The notes under the pieces were generated by a model, which did not search any database, was not told where the DNA came from, and was given only the letters and a program-made list of their open reading frames with translations. From Candidatus Enterovibrio altilux (GTDB taxonomy: Bacteria > Pseudomonadota > Gammaproteobacteria > Enterobacterales > Vibrionaceae): a DNA stretch of 64,000 nt. The stretch covers positions 1,426,001-1,490,000 of the forward strand of contig NZ_CP020660.1 in assembly GCF_002381345.1 (NCBI RefSeq), written 5' to 3'. This document shows positions 22,468-32,755 of the stretch, piece by piece. The position numbers and the translations under genes were made by a program. Position 1 is the first letter of the stretch; each line of letters opens with the position of its first letter.

Positions 22468-22889
22468 ATCAATAAAAATGCAAAAAATAATATTGCTGCA
22501 TTTTATTATACGTATTTTTAATAAATTATTATGAGGCTTAATTTTGATAAATTACTTATTTATTAAAGATCCACGTTTAACGTATCAACATTATAGTTGA
22601 AAAAATATGAATTTTAGCCAAGCTATAAGCTGAAGCAACAAAAAACAGCATTAAATATGTGTAAATAATGAATTTTTAGTCTATTAAAATAACTCTTTGA
22701 AGAGGGTAAGGCTTAAGAGTAGATAAAAGATCTCGTTTGATTTGTAATCGTTTATATTGTTTTGATTGAACTAATATTAAGAGCCACATAATAATAAAAT
22801 AAGCATATTATATATTTATAATTAGTATAAATACTTGATTTTTTGAGTAATTTAAAAGCATATTTTAGATCTATTTTATTTTTTAACTA
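22468..22889. other. AT-rich region upstream of carA
   Basis: About 420 bp that should hold the carAB promoter. I see no confident ArgR or PurR operator by eye, no ORF, and no trace of dapB, which often lies upstream of carA in relatives. Confidence 0.4.
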
Positions 22890-22973
22890 GAATTCAGATA
22901 GCAGGTTCCAGCATGAGTAACAATTAAACAATAGTCTAATAGTTACTCATGCTGGAACCTGCTATCTGAATTC
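22890..22973. repeat. perfect 32-bp-arm palindrome from two IS right ends
   Basis: Arms 22890-22921 and 22942-22973 are exact inverted repeats around a 20-base loop. Each arm carries the right-end sub-terminal sequence of the local IS (GAATTCAGATAGCAGG), and the flanks (TTCGAATGAGGGAACCAAGC to the right) extend toward the terminal repeat. It is therefore two facing right ends with nothing between them, in the form of a MITE. It lies downstream of the HD-GYP gene. No T tract follows on either strand, so it is not a standard terminator. Confidence 0.85.
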
Positions 22974-23072
22974 GAATGAGGGAACCAAGCTACACAAAAG
23001 CAGTAATGTGTGAATAATGCATTGGGCCGCTATCATTTTTATGATAGGCAACGGAATATAGTTAATTGTCAG

Positions 23073-24176
23073 TTAATCTTCGTATATTTTTGCGATATAA
23101 ATAAATTCCTTTTTCATATCAAAGACCAGGTCAACTAACATTGGGTCAAAATGAGTGGTACGTCCTTCGCGGATAATTTCAAATGCTTCATCGTGAGACA
23201 TTGCCACTTTGTAAACACGTTTACTGACTAGTGCATCGAATACATCTGCGATAGCCATTAAACGTGCACTGAGTGGTATATCCTTTTCACTCAGTCCTTT
23301 TGGGTACCCAGAACCGTCCCATTTTTCATGATGTCCAAGTACAATTTCTTTTGCCGTATTTAAAAATGGGTACTCCGCATCCACCTCTTTTTCTGCTTTC
23401 GTGATGGCATCGTAACCCAACTTGACATGCGACTTCATGATATCAAATTCCTCTGCTGTTAATTTGCCTGGTTTAAGTAAAATAGCATCTGGAATACCCA
23501 CTTTACCTATGTCATGAAGTGGAGCGGTTTTAAATACCATAGTAATGTATTCAGGCGTGACTACTTCAGTGTATTTACCTCGGAGATAAAGTTGATCAGC
23601 AAGAATTTTTACATAGTATTGCGTTCTAACAATGTGGTTCCCGGTTTCTTGATCGCGCGTTTCCGCTAGGCTTGCTAACGCATTGATTGTTACATCTTGA
23701 ATCACGCTCAACTCGTTGACTCGGCGTTGAACTTCGGCTTCTAAAAATTCATTTTGATTATGGAGAAAATCTTGAGACGCTTTATTTGCAAGGTGGATCT
23801 TGATGCGGGCCATGGTTATTGGTGGGCTCATTGGTTTTTTGATGTAGTCTGCCGCACCCACGGAAAATCCGAACTCCTGATCTTCTAATTTGGATTTAGA
23901 TGTTAAAAATATTATAGGGATATCTTGTGCCATTTTTTGTGTTTTGATCTTACGACAAACTTCATACCCGTCCATGCCTAGCATTACAACATCTAATAAT
24001 ATGAGGTCAATAGAAAATTTTTCTACTATTGCTAACGCAGTTTTGCCGTTGGTTGCAGCCTTGACTTCGTACTTGTCTTTTAACATTTCACTGACGAAAA
24101 TTAAATTCTCCGGAGTATCGTCAACGATTAGAATCGTTGCTCGTTTATCTGAATTACTTTTCGGTAACAGCATCAA
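23073..24176 (-). CDS. response regulator with HD-GYP domain (probable c-di-GMP phosphodiesterase)
   Basis: 367 residues. A receiver domain (about 12-130) has the phospho-acceptor Asp in IDLILLDVVMLGMDGYEV and the conserved Lys in AADYIKKPMSP. A short coiled linker leads to an HD-GYP domain (about 165-355): HD in APLHDIGKVGIPDAIL, then HHEKWDGSGYPKGL carrying the GYP motif. Such proteins hydrolyse cyclic di-GMP when phosphorylated by a partner kinase; none is adjacent. All key residues are present. Confidence 0.92.
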   Translation of the reverse strand: MMLLPKSNSDKRATILIVDDTPENLIFVSEMLKDKYEVKAATNGKTALAIVEKFSIDLILLDVVMLGMDGYEVCRKIKTQKMAQDIPIIFLTSKSKLEDQEFGFSVGAADYIKKPMSPPITMARIKIHLANKASQDFLHNQNEFLEAEVQRRVNELSVIQDVTINALASLAETRDQETGNHIVRTQYYVKILADQLYLRGKYTEVVTPEYITMVFKTAPLHDIGKVGIPDAILLKPGKLTAEEFDIMKSHVKLGYDAITKAEKEVDAEYPFLNTAKEIVLGHHEKWDGSGYPKGLSEKDIPLSARLMAIADVFDALVSKRVYKVAMSHDEAFEIIREGRTTHFDPMLVDLVFDMKKEFIYIAKIYED

Positions 24177-24363
24177 AGGGATCCTAAATAATTTTCCACT
24201 TATATAATCCTAGGTCTACTTTTTACATTGTTCCAATAATGAGACCTGATAATGTAATTAAGATATACGTTAGTTTTTATATATATTTTTAGACTATGTG
24301 AATGCATTAATTTTTGATATGGCTGAATATCGTTAAGTTAAACTGCGATCTAGTGTTTAGCAT

Positions 24364-24435
24364 GCCTTTTGTTCCTTAATTCAGAGTTAGAGAGTAAATT
24401 TAAACATAATTTACTATTAGACGCTTGCTTGCGTT
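24364..24435 (-). repeat. solo right end of the IS903-like element
   Basis: GCCTTTTGTTCCTTAATTCA and the following sequence up to about 24435 match the right end and transposase 3' terminus in inverted orientation, with no other part of the IS. It sits within 85 bp upstream of the nadK start. Confidence 0.6.
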
Positions 24436-24459
24436 TTCAGGTCTCATTAATAGCAAAGT

Positions 24460-24488
24460 ACGACAAATTTTTGTTATTCAATTATAAT
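24460..24488 (+). promoter_or_regulatory. candidate sigma-70 promoter of nadK
   Basis: A perfect TATAAT at 24483-24488 is preceded 17 bases upstream by ACGACA (4 of 6 to the -35 consensus). The nadK ATG is 31 bases after the -10 box. Confidence 0.5.
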
Positions 24489-24518
24489 CGAGTCTCTAAA
24501 TAGTGCAGGGTCAATGAA

Positions 24519-25400
24519 ATGTCAAAGCGTTTTAAAACAATAGCTCTGGTTGGAAAACCAAGAAATTCACAATCCGTTGCAACCCATGAAAGTCTGTATA
24601 ATTGGCTAACTGCTCATGGCTATCGAACCTTAGTCGACAATCGGCTTAATAATGACGTAAATATCCCTGCGCAGGATTTCCACGATTTACTTTCGTTAGG
24701 TGAAAAAGCCGAACTTGCTATTGTCATTGGTGGTGACGGTAACATGCTTGGTGCAGCGCGCGTTTTATCGCATTTCAATATTTTTGTAATTGGTGTAAAT
24801 CGCGGCAAGCTTGGTTTTCTTACCGATATAGATCCGGACGATTATCAGACCTTACTGTCTTCTGTTCTTGCAAATGAATATATAGAAGAATATCGTTTTT
24901 TACTGGAGGTTGAAATTCATCGTCATGGGAAGGTTAAAAGTCATAATGCGGCCCTCAATGAGGTCGTCTTACATCAAGGACAAGTTGCTCATATGATTGA
25001 ATTTGATGTGTATATCGATGATAATTTTGCCTTTTCTCAACGCTCGGATGGGCTTATTATTGCTACGCCCACAGGTTCAACTGCTTATAGTTTGTCTGGT
25101 GGTGGTCCTATTCTATCACCCGGTCTTGAAGCGATTTCTCTCGTACCAATGTTCCCGCATACGCTATCGAGCAGACCGCTGGTGGTGGATGCGACTTGTC
25201 ATATTAAACTTGTCATCTCACCAGACAATGGCAGCATGCTTAAAGCCAGTTGCGACAGTCAAGTTTTATTGCCAGTTAACCCTGGAGATGAGGTGCATAT
25301 CTTCCGCAGCCCTTCATTTTTAAAGCTTATTCATCCTAAAAATTACAGCTATTACAAAACACTACGAACAAAATTAGACTGGTCAAATAAGTTACTTTAA
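24519..25400 (+). CDS. nadK: NAD kinase
   Basis: 293 residues, as in E. coli. It shows the GGDG nucleotide-binding motif in [14 protein letters not shown] near residue 70, [11 protein letters not shown] near 95, and [16 protein letters not shown] near 185. It phosphorylates NAD to NADP in the cytoplasm. In relatives recN follows; here a terminator and IS scraps follow. Intact. Confidence 0.96.
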   Translation: MSKRFKTIALVGKPRNSQSVATHESLYNWLTAHGYRTLVDNRLNNDVNIPAQDFHDLLSLGEKAELAIVIGGDGNMLGAARVLSHFNIFVIGVNRGKLGFLTDIDPDDYQTLLSSVLANEYIEEYRFLLEVEIHRHGKVKSHNAALNEVVLHQGQVAHMIEFDVYIDDNFAFSQRSDGLIIATPTGSTAYSLSGGGPILSPGLEAISLVPMFPHTLSSRPLVVDATCHIKLVISPDNGSMLKASCDSQVLLPVNPGDEVHIFRSPSFLKLIHPKNYSYYKTLRTKLDWSNKLL

Positions 25401-25423
25401 AAATCACTTAACATATATCAAAA

Positions 25424-25450
25424 AGAGCAGATAGTGTCTGCTCTTTTTTT
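25424..25450 (+). terminator. rho-independent terminator after nadK
   Basis: Stem AGAGCAGA (25424-25431) and TCTGCTCT (25437-25444) with a 5-base loop and a T run to 25450. Confidence 0.88.
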
Positions 25451-25717
25451 TAAATTAATGATATTTATTATTAATAATACGCTATATAATAATTTTATTA
25501 TTTGTGAGTACAGTATACACTACTTATCAACAGGTAATCATAAATATCAGTTCTTTCATATGTTTGCGGATATTATGATTTAAAATTTTGTTATTGTTAA
25601 AGTGTTAAAATTAAATGTCAGTCAGATTATCATGGCTAATATGTTGTGACTCTACTTAAGAAATCATTGAGATTCAACGATGGGATCATGCACTCAATAA
25701 GTCGATTGTAATTTAAG

Positions 25718-25828
25718 GGTCATACTTACATTCAATTAATGTACTCATAACTTTATTATGCATCTGCTTTGATTTTGAGTATTCAATTATTTTTTGGTTG
25801 AATCGTTTTAAGGGCTCTGTGTGAGTAA
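25718..25828 (-). mobile_element. IS1-family transposase tail fragment
   Basis: The minus strand reads LKRFNQKIIEYSKSKQMHNK followed by VMSTLIECKYDP. This resembles the C-terminus of IS1-type InsB transposases (SFSKSVELHDKVIGH in IS1). The same roughly 100-bp stretch recurs at 33245-33345. It is fused in frame to the adjacent IS903-like fragment, giving a chimeric open frame at 25713-25922. Confidence 0.55.
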
Positions 25829-26145
25829 GCATGAAAATGAAATTAATGAATTTTTGTATACTTTTCAATTGCATTGAAAATACGCGTTTAACCATGAGAG
25901 CTGTAGTAATTAAGTTGCTCAATAAACGAGCTCTTCTATGATTACTCCGCTTAGTTTGGCGTCATAGTTGAATGGCTTCTTTATCAATGCAGTATGTTGG
26001 TGAGTCTTGATTAATTAAAGCTTGATCATATGGCTTTTAATTAGTTATTTTTATTTAAGTGCATCCAGAGATTGAATATTTAAATAAGCTTCACTATTTA
26101 GAGCGTAAATTAATCATTTAGTTCCCTGGTGTAGCAAACAAAGTT
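25828..26145 (-). mobile_element. IS903-like 5' fragment with left end
   Basis: Inverted fragment with the transposase start region and a recognisable left end (GCAAACAAAGTT at about 26134-26145). The transposase 3' half is absent. Confidence 0.7.
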
Positions 26146-26439
26146 TTAAATATATTTAATATGTCTAAAATGATCGGGTACTCGAAGTTAGTGGAAAGAC
26201 ATGATAAAGTTACTAGTACATAATTGAACTGGAGTATAGTTTTTAAATCACGATTAATTACTTGAATGTATGAGCCCAAATCTTAATGTGATATAGTAAC
26301 TATGAAAAATGATGAATGAATAGGAAAGAAACAACGTTGACTGCACAGAAAACTATGAAAAACATTGTAAATGTGCTTTTTTGAGAGCTTGCAAGTTTTT
26401 AATGTCTAGAATAACTAATAACTTTTAGGTGTTTGAGTT
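26146..26439. other. non-coding stretch, nothing recognised
   Basis: AT-rich sequence between an IS scrap and the dead dsbC. In relatives recJ adjoins dsbC, but I find no trace of it here. Confidence 0.4.
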
Positions 26440-27182
26440 TGTATCTCCAAATTAATTGAGTATAGCACTTGAAAAAGTTGTTTAGTAGGTAAGTAACCAG
26501 ATAGCAAAGATCAATGTTATAGTAACATGGTTGGTGTACCTGTTACACTCATAGAATCACTCAATGTCATATGACGGAGGATTAAGTTAGTACACTGGTC
26601 ACTGTTTTTATTATAATTATCTTTTTTGCTTTATTCATTCCAGTCATTCTGTCAACTGCACACCAAATGGCACTTATTTGACCCATATTTGATGTACACT
26701 TTACTAGAGGAAGGAAATGCACGATAATTAACCGTAATGTCCAAATCATTATATTGTCTCATATCTCTATGTAGTTTCATGCAGTATCCGCATATGGTGT
26801 TAGTAAATATATTTATGATATATTTTTCGTCTTTCGCAGGGTAAACAATCAGTTCCTCTTCAATGTTAACTGCTTCCAACACGGTTTCATTGCGTTTCGA
26901 AGTGATAATCTCCATTAGATTAATAGAATTAGTTAGTGTATTATACAATAATTAGTCATAAAAAAAGTTAGTTGTGCTTTTATTTGTGTAAAAAATATTA
27001 TTACTGGCTAGTACTCTGTAAAGACTATCAGCTGGAAAAATCTTCACTCTCTGAACTTCTAAATGGTATTGTTGGCATAATCTCACTGATTGTCCGTTTG
27101 TTTATCCTTTTCGAGTTTATGCCCACAGAGAGAATATAATTGTAGTCAGCATGACACCAGTAAGTAGTTGTTTAAATTTCAT
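26440..27182 (-). pseudogene. dsbC: dsbC pseudogene (periplasmic disulfide isomerase)
   Basis: ATG at 27182 begins a signal peptide (MKFKQLLTGVMLTTIIFSLW) that hits a stop. The dimerisation domain follows in shifted frames (ASNNIFYTNKS, then LIQG-type sequence). An open piece at 26652-26948 reads EELIVYPAKDEKYIINIFTN and TICGYCMKLHRDMRQYNDL, keeping the CGYC active site. The C-terminal part continues out of frame: CAVDRMTGMNKAKK, VTGTPTMLL and SLLSGYLPTKQLFQ. Several stops and frameshifts. Usual neighbours xerD and recJ are not visible. Confidence 0.82.
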
Positions 27183-27739
27183 AATGTTTTATCTCACATA
27201 ATTCAAAGTACTTGCATATTACAGGCACATTATTACTCTCTTAGATCTGAGAAAGAAGTAAAAATTTCAATGCACACAGAAAAATGGTAATTCATATATT
27301 ATTTTGTCCAAAAATAGTGCTTTTAATTTAGTTATTTTCAGTGCTCAGTGACTACGTATGTATGAGTTTCCGTATTTAAAAGGTTGCTATCCCTAATAGC
27401 AGTTGAACCACACTTAAGCCAGGACATGCATTTCCGTTGATTTTGAGTACCTGAACGTTTTGGTACTGAGTTATTTTATGGTTACATATTCAATTGATTG
27501 TATTTCAGACTAATATGTATTGGAGGGGCTTGATTTTGTAATAATTTAGGATAGTTTTATAAACTATAAATATTTTTTGAATTGATAGAAAAGAACGTTC
27601 CACGCAAGTGTACCTTTGTTATCCCCGTTGTATAACTAAGAGATGTTGAACTTAACAGTTCAACAATAGCCTAATTCTAAGTCTTCTAATTTGTGATTAT
27701 AATCTGTTACAGTTTAACATATCGATCAGGGAAGAAACC
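27183..27739. other. long intergenic stretch, nothing recognised
   Basis: About 560 bp, AT-rich. A TATAAT at 27698-27703 could be the -10 box of the acetyltransferase gene. I checked the minus strand for xerD or fldB remnants and saw none that I can support. Confidence 0.4.
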
Positions 27740-28225
27740 ATGAACGTATCATTGTTACTACATTCCATTGATTCAATGTCTCGTCTTTTGGACCTATCCA
27801 AAGAAATGCATGACTATGAAGCTCTTTCATTCGATGTAGAGCACGTGACATCAGCTTTTACTTTCCTGCTTTCACATCCAGCTCAAGGTGAAGTATTTCT
27901 CATTAAGTTAGAAAGTGAAGACATTTGCGAAATCATTGGATTTATCGTGGTATGTTATAGTTTCAGCATCGAATTTGGTGGCCATATTGCCGTTATTGAC
28001 CAAATTTATTTGTCACAAGATTGGCGGCGCCAAGGCATTGGCTCACATGTACTGCCTAATCTGGAAGACCATGCAGTAAAACAAGGTTGCCACGCCATTA
28101 CTTTGGAAGTGAATATTGGTAACAGTGGTGCACGAGAGTTCTATGAACAATTTAATTACATACCTAGAAGACAACATTTCATTATGTCGAAGTGTCTCAA
28201 TCATAATGGTATAATAATTACCTAG
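27740..28225 (+). CDS. GNAT-family N-acetyltransferase
   Basis: 161 residues. The acetyl-CoA-binding motif A is clear: IDQIYLSQDWRRQGIGSHVL near residues 90-110 (R/Q-x-x-G-x-G/S loop), followed by HAITLEVNIGNSGAREFYEQ with the family's N-x-x-A-x-x-F-Y signature near 130-147. Substrate unknown; this could be an amino-acid, antibiotic or protein acetylase. A weak AGGGAAGAAA ribosome site precedes the ATG. Intact, single-gene unit. Confidence 0.85.
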   Translation: MNVSLLLHSIDSMSRLLDLSKEMHDYEALSFDVEHVTSAFTFLLSHPAQGEVFLIKLESEDICEIIGFIVVCYSFSIEFGGHIAVIDQIYLSQDWRRQGIGSHVLPNLEDHAVKQGCHAITLEVNIGNSGAREFYEQFNYIPRRQHFIMSKCLNHNGIIIT

Positions 28226-28306
28226 TTTTTCTATCAACTAGTAGTTATATTAGCAGTCTTAGGTGGTTACTTTTCTGACTAATATATATTAGTTACCTTA
28301 ATCAAT

Positions 28307-28377
28307 ACGAAAACAATCATTTAATAGTTCATCATCTTGGGATCTGCTATCTGAACTCGAATTAAAAAACAAAACCG
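28307..28377 (+). repeat. solo right end of the IS903-like element
   Basis: The sequence from about 28307 through GATCTGCTATCTGAACTCGA to AAACAAAACC at 28377 is a transposase 3' terminus and right end in plus orientation, with nothing else of the IS. It lies between the convergent acetyltransferase and clsA genes. Confidence 0.65.
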
Positions 28378-28385
28378 TATATATT

Positions 28386-29855
28386 TTACAATAGCGGACT
28401 AAACATATAAAAAAACTGTTCAATTGGACGATTTAACACCGAACGATTTTGCCATTCTTGTAGTACAACTATTGTAGAGTGAGCTATATAGGTTTGTTGA
28501 AGAGAAATCAAATCTTTACAAAAATCAGGAGCATCAATACATATGGTTAGTTCAAAATTTAACCATAAGCTACGCATATCTAAGTTTACGGTACCAATTA
28601 GACAAAAAGATTCATCGATCATTACAGATTTAGTATGTAAGAAACCACCATGGAATCGATAAATATTTACACCAGTGCGTAATAAATCAGTGAAAAATGA
28701 TTTACTGGCCCAATCCACCATTATGCTATCATTTTTCGCTGGAATAATAATGTTCACAGGCACACCACGTTGGGCGGTGGTTTGTAGTGCATCTAATAAT
28801 GACTCACTTGGAACTAAGTAAGGTGTTGTTATCGTAATGCTTTTTTTCGCTTGGTGAATAGATAACATTAGTATTTGCTGAATGATACCATCAGGCATAT
28901 CAGGTCCTGAAGGAGCTATTTGTGCTGCATAATTGCCATGGGTATGTTGTTTGATAAAAGAATATTCTGATAAATCAGGTAAGTAACGTAGTCCTGTTTC
29001 TACTTCCCAATCCCAAGCAAATATGCTGTTCAATAAAGGAACAGAAGGACCTTTTGCTTGAACCATAATATCTACCCATTGACCTACGCCTGAATCCTGT
29101 TTAAAAAAACGTGGGTCTACCATATTCATTGAACCTGTATAGCCAATTTTATTGTCTATAATGACAATTTTACGGTGTTGACGGATATCTAAGCGTCGCA
29201 GAAACATACGTAGTGGACTAACCGCCAAGGCTTCGATTAACTCAACCCCAGCTTTTCGCATTTGATCTGGCCAGTGACTTTTAAAGAATGCTTTGCTGCC
29301 AGCAGAATCAAGCATTATACGCACTGTTACTCCACGTTTTGCTGCGTTACAAGCGGCTTCTGCTACATTATCCGCGCGCCCTCCTGGCTGCCAAATATAG
29401 AAAACCATGTTTACTGACTTACTGGCATTTTCAATATTACTTGCAATGGATTTTAGTATGGTTGCTGTTTCGCTTTGCAGTGATAATTGGTCTCCTACTA
29501 ATGCAGGAATACCCGCTCGCATGAAGCACAAATTGTGAATAGGTTTAGAGAAAAGATTTTGATGTTGTGGATGATCAGTTTTGTATTCGTCGAGCGATGT
29601 CATCCAACATCGATAAGGCTCGTACATCGCACGAAAGCGTTCTACGCGTTTTTTTCCTAAATTTAATTCTCCAACAAGCAAATAGAGGATGATACCGGCA
29701 ATCGGAACGATATAAATGATCATTAACCAGGCAATAGACACACCCAAAGCGCGACGTTTTAATACCACGCGAATTGTGACAGATGCAATAAGGAGCCAAT
29801 AAAAGAAAACACTAGCTAAAACAAGGAATTGATAAATTTTTTCCATATCAAACAA
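28386..29855 (-). CDS. clsA: cardiolipin synthase A
   Basis: 489 residues (E. coli ClsA 486). Two N-terminal membrane segments (FLVLASVFFYWLLIASV and IAWLMIIYIVPIAGIILYLL) precede two phospholipase-D domains. Their HKD motifs are HRKIVIIDNKIGYTGSMNM near 220 and HTKSVMIDESFCLIGTVNLD near 400. The C-terminus FFYMFSPLL matches ClsA. It condenses two phosphatidylglycerols to cardiolipin at the inner membrane. The start could be this ATG or the Met three codons later. Confidence 0.95.
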   Translation of the reverse strand: MFDMEKIYQFLVLASVFFYWLLIASVTIRVVLKRRALGVSIAWLMIIYIVPIAGIILYLLVGELNLGKKRVERFRAMYEPYRCWMTSLDEYKTDHPQHQNLFSKPIHNLCFMRAGIPALVGDQLSLQSETATILKSIASNIENASKSVNMVFYIWQPGGRADNVAEAACNAAKRGVTVRIMLDSAGSKAFFKSHWPDQMRKAGVELIEALAVSPLRMFLRRLDIRQHRKIVIIDNKIGYTGSMNMVDPRFFKQDSGVGQWVDIMVQAKGPSVPLLNSIFAWDWEVETGLRYLPDLSEYSFIKQHTHGNYAAQIAPSGPDMPDGIIQQILMLSIHQAKKSITITTPYLVPSESLLDALQTTAQRGVPVNIIIPAKNDSIMVDWASKSFFTDLLRTGVNIYRFHGGFLHTKSVMIDESFCLIGTVNLDMRSLWLNFELTICIDAPDFCKDLISLQQTYIAHSTIVVLQEWQNRSVLNRPIEQFFYMFSPLL

Positions 29856-30342
29856 AATAGTCCAATTTCGTATAGATAGTTAGAAACATTAGGCATTGAA
29901 TACGATGTTTCGTGTTCTCTACGTTGAGGTCATTTAATGATGAGTATTTACATAATAGGATTAATAATGATTATTAGGTAATAACTTTTATTTTATACTA
30001 TAAAGGAACGTCATTATATTGTAACTTAATTCATTTTACTGTTATATTGAAAAATATAATATGCTTGATTTAACTTTTATTATTGAACTTGTTGACTCGC
30101 AATATCGACTGTAAAAATAGATCGTACTAGAAGTAATACTATGGGAAGACAGCAGGTGTTGAAAAGGGTAATCATCATTATCATTTATAGAAGAGCATCA
30201 TATATAGTTTTCTTCGAGTTTAAGATTCATGCTTACTGTCGTAAATTTTGAGGTAAAACACGGTAAATTTGGAAGGTTCCTAGCACAAGCCGTAAGCAAC
30301 GAGGAAAGAATGTTGTTTATTAACCTAAACGGCACATCAGAA
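29856..30342. other. intergenic stretch, nothing recognised
   Basis: About 490 bp upstream of clsA on its coding side, so the clsA promoter should lie here. No ORF with family resemblance. Confidence 0.35.
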
Positions 30343-30348
30343 AAGCTT

Positions 30349-30417
30349 TATTTTTTCATTCGAATTCAGATAGTCAATCCTAGCATGAGAAATTATCTGA
30401 ATTCGAATGAAAAAATA
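30349..30417. repeat. 24-bp-arm palindrome from two IS right ends
   Basis: Arms 30349-30372 and 30394-30417 are exact inverted repeats, each containing TCATTCGAATTCAGATA from the right end of the local IS, around a 21-base centre. Same type as the palindrome at 22890 but shorter. Confidence 0.8.
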
Positions 30418-30539
30418 ACATGACCTAAAGAACAAAAATGAAGTCTATTTTACATTTTATAGTTTTAGGATTACATTAATCAAAGTTACTTAATACAATG
30501 TATAAATCACTCCGGCAAGAAAAAATAGTCGCAGAGATA

Positions 30540-32027
30540 AACTTTGTTTCTTAATGTGAGCTTAAATAACAGATTTCAACATGATCAAATAATAGTTTTT
30601 ATTGTAGGCAGACCTAGCTTTTTCAGATTATTTAATATTTTTATCATGGTATCGTTTTAGTTAAGTTGAGTATTGTGATTCCTTAGACTCGACGTTCCTC
30701 CTAGTAGTTTTTTAATTCGAATCCTTGACGTCTTTGATAGGGGAGTGTTTATGGTAACCATACTTCGTTTTACACTGCTTATTTGAACCGTATAACTGCT
30801 GGTAACTAACAACAAAATTACGCGGATAATCTCGTTTTCAAATTTTTTGGTGAGATGAGTGAGATTGTCTGGTGTCGTAAGCGCTATCGGCTGATTTTCA
30901 ATGAGTCTGTTTAAGCAAGCTAGGTAACACTTCATCTTCAGTCACATTTGATGCACTTAGCTCAGCAGCCATGATTTCATGCGTATTTATGTCTACCGTT
31001 ACATGTAACTTGCGTTAAATGAACTATTCGCTTGCACTATAGATTTTGAGCCTCGTAGAATTAATAGCTAAGTGTTGGATGATTCCTTAGGTTCAATGTC
31101 CTTTCTAGCAGTTTTTTAGCTTGAATCATTGCTGTTTTTTTAGAAAAAGTTAATAATAACTTATTTTATTTTTAAATATGGAGGCTAAATTTTCGAGCAA
31201 CATACTAAATAATTAGGCTCACTTCAATATTTAGGTCTATGAACAATTTTCGCTACAAAATAAACAACTGAAATCAGTATAATCGAGTTTTAATTAATCA
31301 GTGGTTCACTGACATTGTGGATTTATGCAGAAGCTATTTAGCTATGGAATCAAACCAAGCAGGATCATTCTGGGAGCCCTCGTTTATTTAGTGACGTAGC
31401 CATTACGATGCCCTCGCGGTTCAATACGTATTTTCAATGCCATTGAAAGATCTGCAAAGATTTATGTATTTTGTTTGCAAACTTATTTAACTGCCATTGT
31501 TATGCCCTCATTATTCATGCATAGCAAACAAGTTAAAATGGTTGACGTCACATTCAAAACGAAAAATGCAGGAAGCATCCAGCATGTAGTCATTCATTTT
31601 ACGGAGCCTAAAGTTTACGATGAAGAAGAATGAAAAGTAAAAAACATGGTATTAATGGGAACGGTGAGCCTGGCGCAAGTTACATTTAGACGTAGATAAA
31701 AATATACATGAAATCATTGGTGCTGAGTAAATTTCATCTCATGTGACTGACGGAGAAGAATTATCTACTTTGTTTAAACAGACCCGCCGTAAAATCAGCA
31801 AAATATTAGCCAATAGTGCTGATGATGCCAGACAGTGTTGTAAGTCAAAAAACTACTGGTAGGGATATTGAGCTTAAGAGATTACAATGCTTAGATTAGT
31901 GAAATTTATACGATAATAAAAGTATTAAATACGCTGATAGAACTAGGTGTGTCTAAAATAAAAGCAATTATTTAATCGTTAATCATGTCGGTATTTACTA
32001 TTTGAACTCGAATTAGGAAATAAAGCC
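30540..32027 (+). mobile_element. IS903-like composite of three fused pieces
   Basis: 30540-31090 is a minus-strand right half starting with a right end (AACTTTGTTTCTTAA). At about 31090 it jumps to a second minus-strand 3' fragment, which meets a plus-strand left end near 31155-31175 in the reverse of the usual composite join. The plus-strand copy then runs to a right end at 32027. No open transposase frame; an internal deletion removes part of the 3' half near 31840. Confidence 0.75.
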
Positions 32028-32039
32028 TTTTGATTATGA

Positions 32040-32465
32040 TGTTAACTGTTTTGACTTACTTACTCATGCATGATAATGGTAGTTGAGTAAATTTAAAAAT
32101 AAAATTCACGAGTCTTTGCAGATTTTTCAATGACATTGGAAATATGCATTTAATCATGAGGGACATCGTAATGTCTAAGGTTACAGAATAAACAAAGGCT
32201 TCCATGATCACCCTGCTGAGTTTGATTCTATAGTTGAATGGCTTATTCCTTAATCTAGAACGTTAGTGGGCCACGATCGATTAAAGCTTTATTACACTAC
32301 TTCCAGTTAGTTGTTCTGTAGAATTTATGCATAGACCAGAATATTTAAGTGGTTTCGCTGTTTGAAGTATTGATTGAAAATTAAGTATGCTTAACACGAA
32401 AGCTATTGTCTAATAGTGAATCCTGTTGAAATTTTTTATCCGTGCTCTAATTAGGAAGTAAAGCC
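32040..32465 (-). mobile_element. IS903-like composite fragment
   Basis: A minus-strand 5' region of the transposase (about 32040-32390) is joined near its left end to a plus-strand right end that finishes GGAAGTAAAGCC at 32465. This is a shorter version of the same left-end-to-right-end join. Confidence 0.7.
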
Positions 32466-32755
32466 GCAGAGATACGCTTAGTTTCAAGTGTAGTTTCTAA
32501 ACTTGTTTGTGCCTTGATAAACAACTCATTACTGTAATGATATCAAAATTTTTAAATAAATTTTATTCGAAACACTCAAATTTTTCAAAAATGTTAACGC
32601 CTAAATAGCTATGCAAAACATTTTGATGACGCGTGGCATGATTTGTCATGCTTTGTGGGTGGGGAAACAAAAAATGCTGCATCAGAAGCATGAAAAATCA
32701 TGTGTTAAAAAGTATTTTGCTTCATTTTTGATTATAGTCATAACTAAATAAAGCA
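32466..32755. other. intergenic stretch with one small hairpin
   Basis: AT-rich. GCATGA/TCATGC (32636-32651) forms a short hairpin followed by only three T. No gene seen. Confidence 0.35.

Noticed and set aside
23026-23049. CTATCAT/ATGATAG hairpin downstream of the HD-GYP gene
   Set aside because: In the gene's direction it is not followed by T residues, so a terminator call is not supported.
30229-30423. 64-codon plus-strand ORF
   Set aside because: Its second half is the right-end palindrome at 30349-30417 read through; no family or ribosome site.
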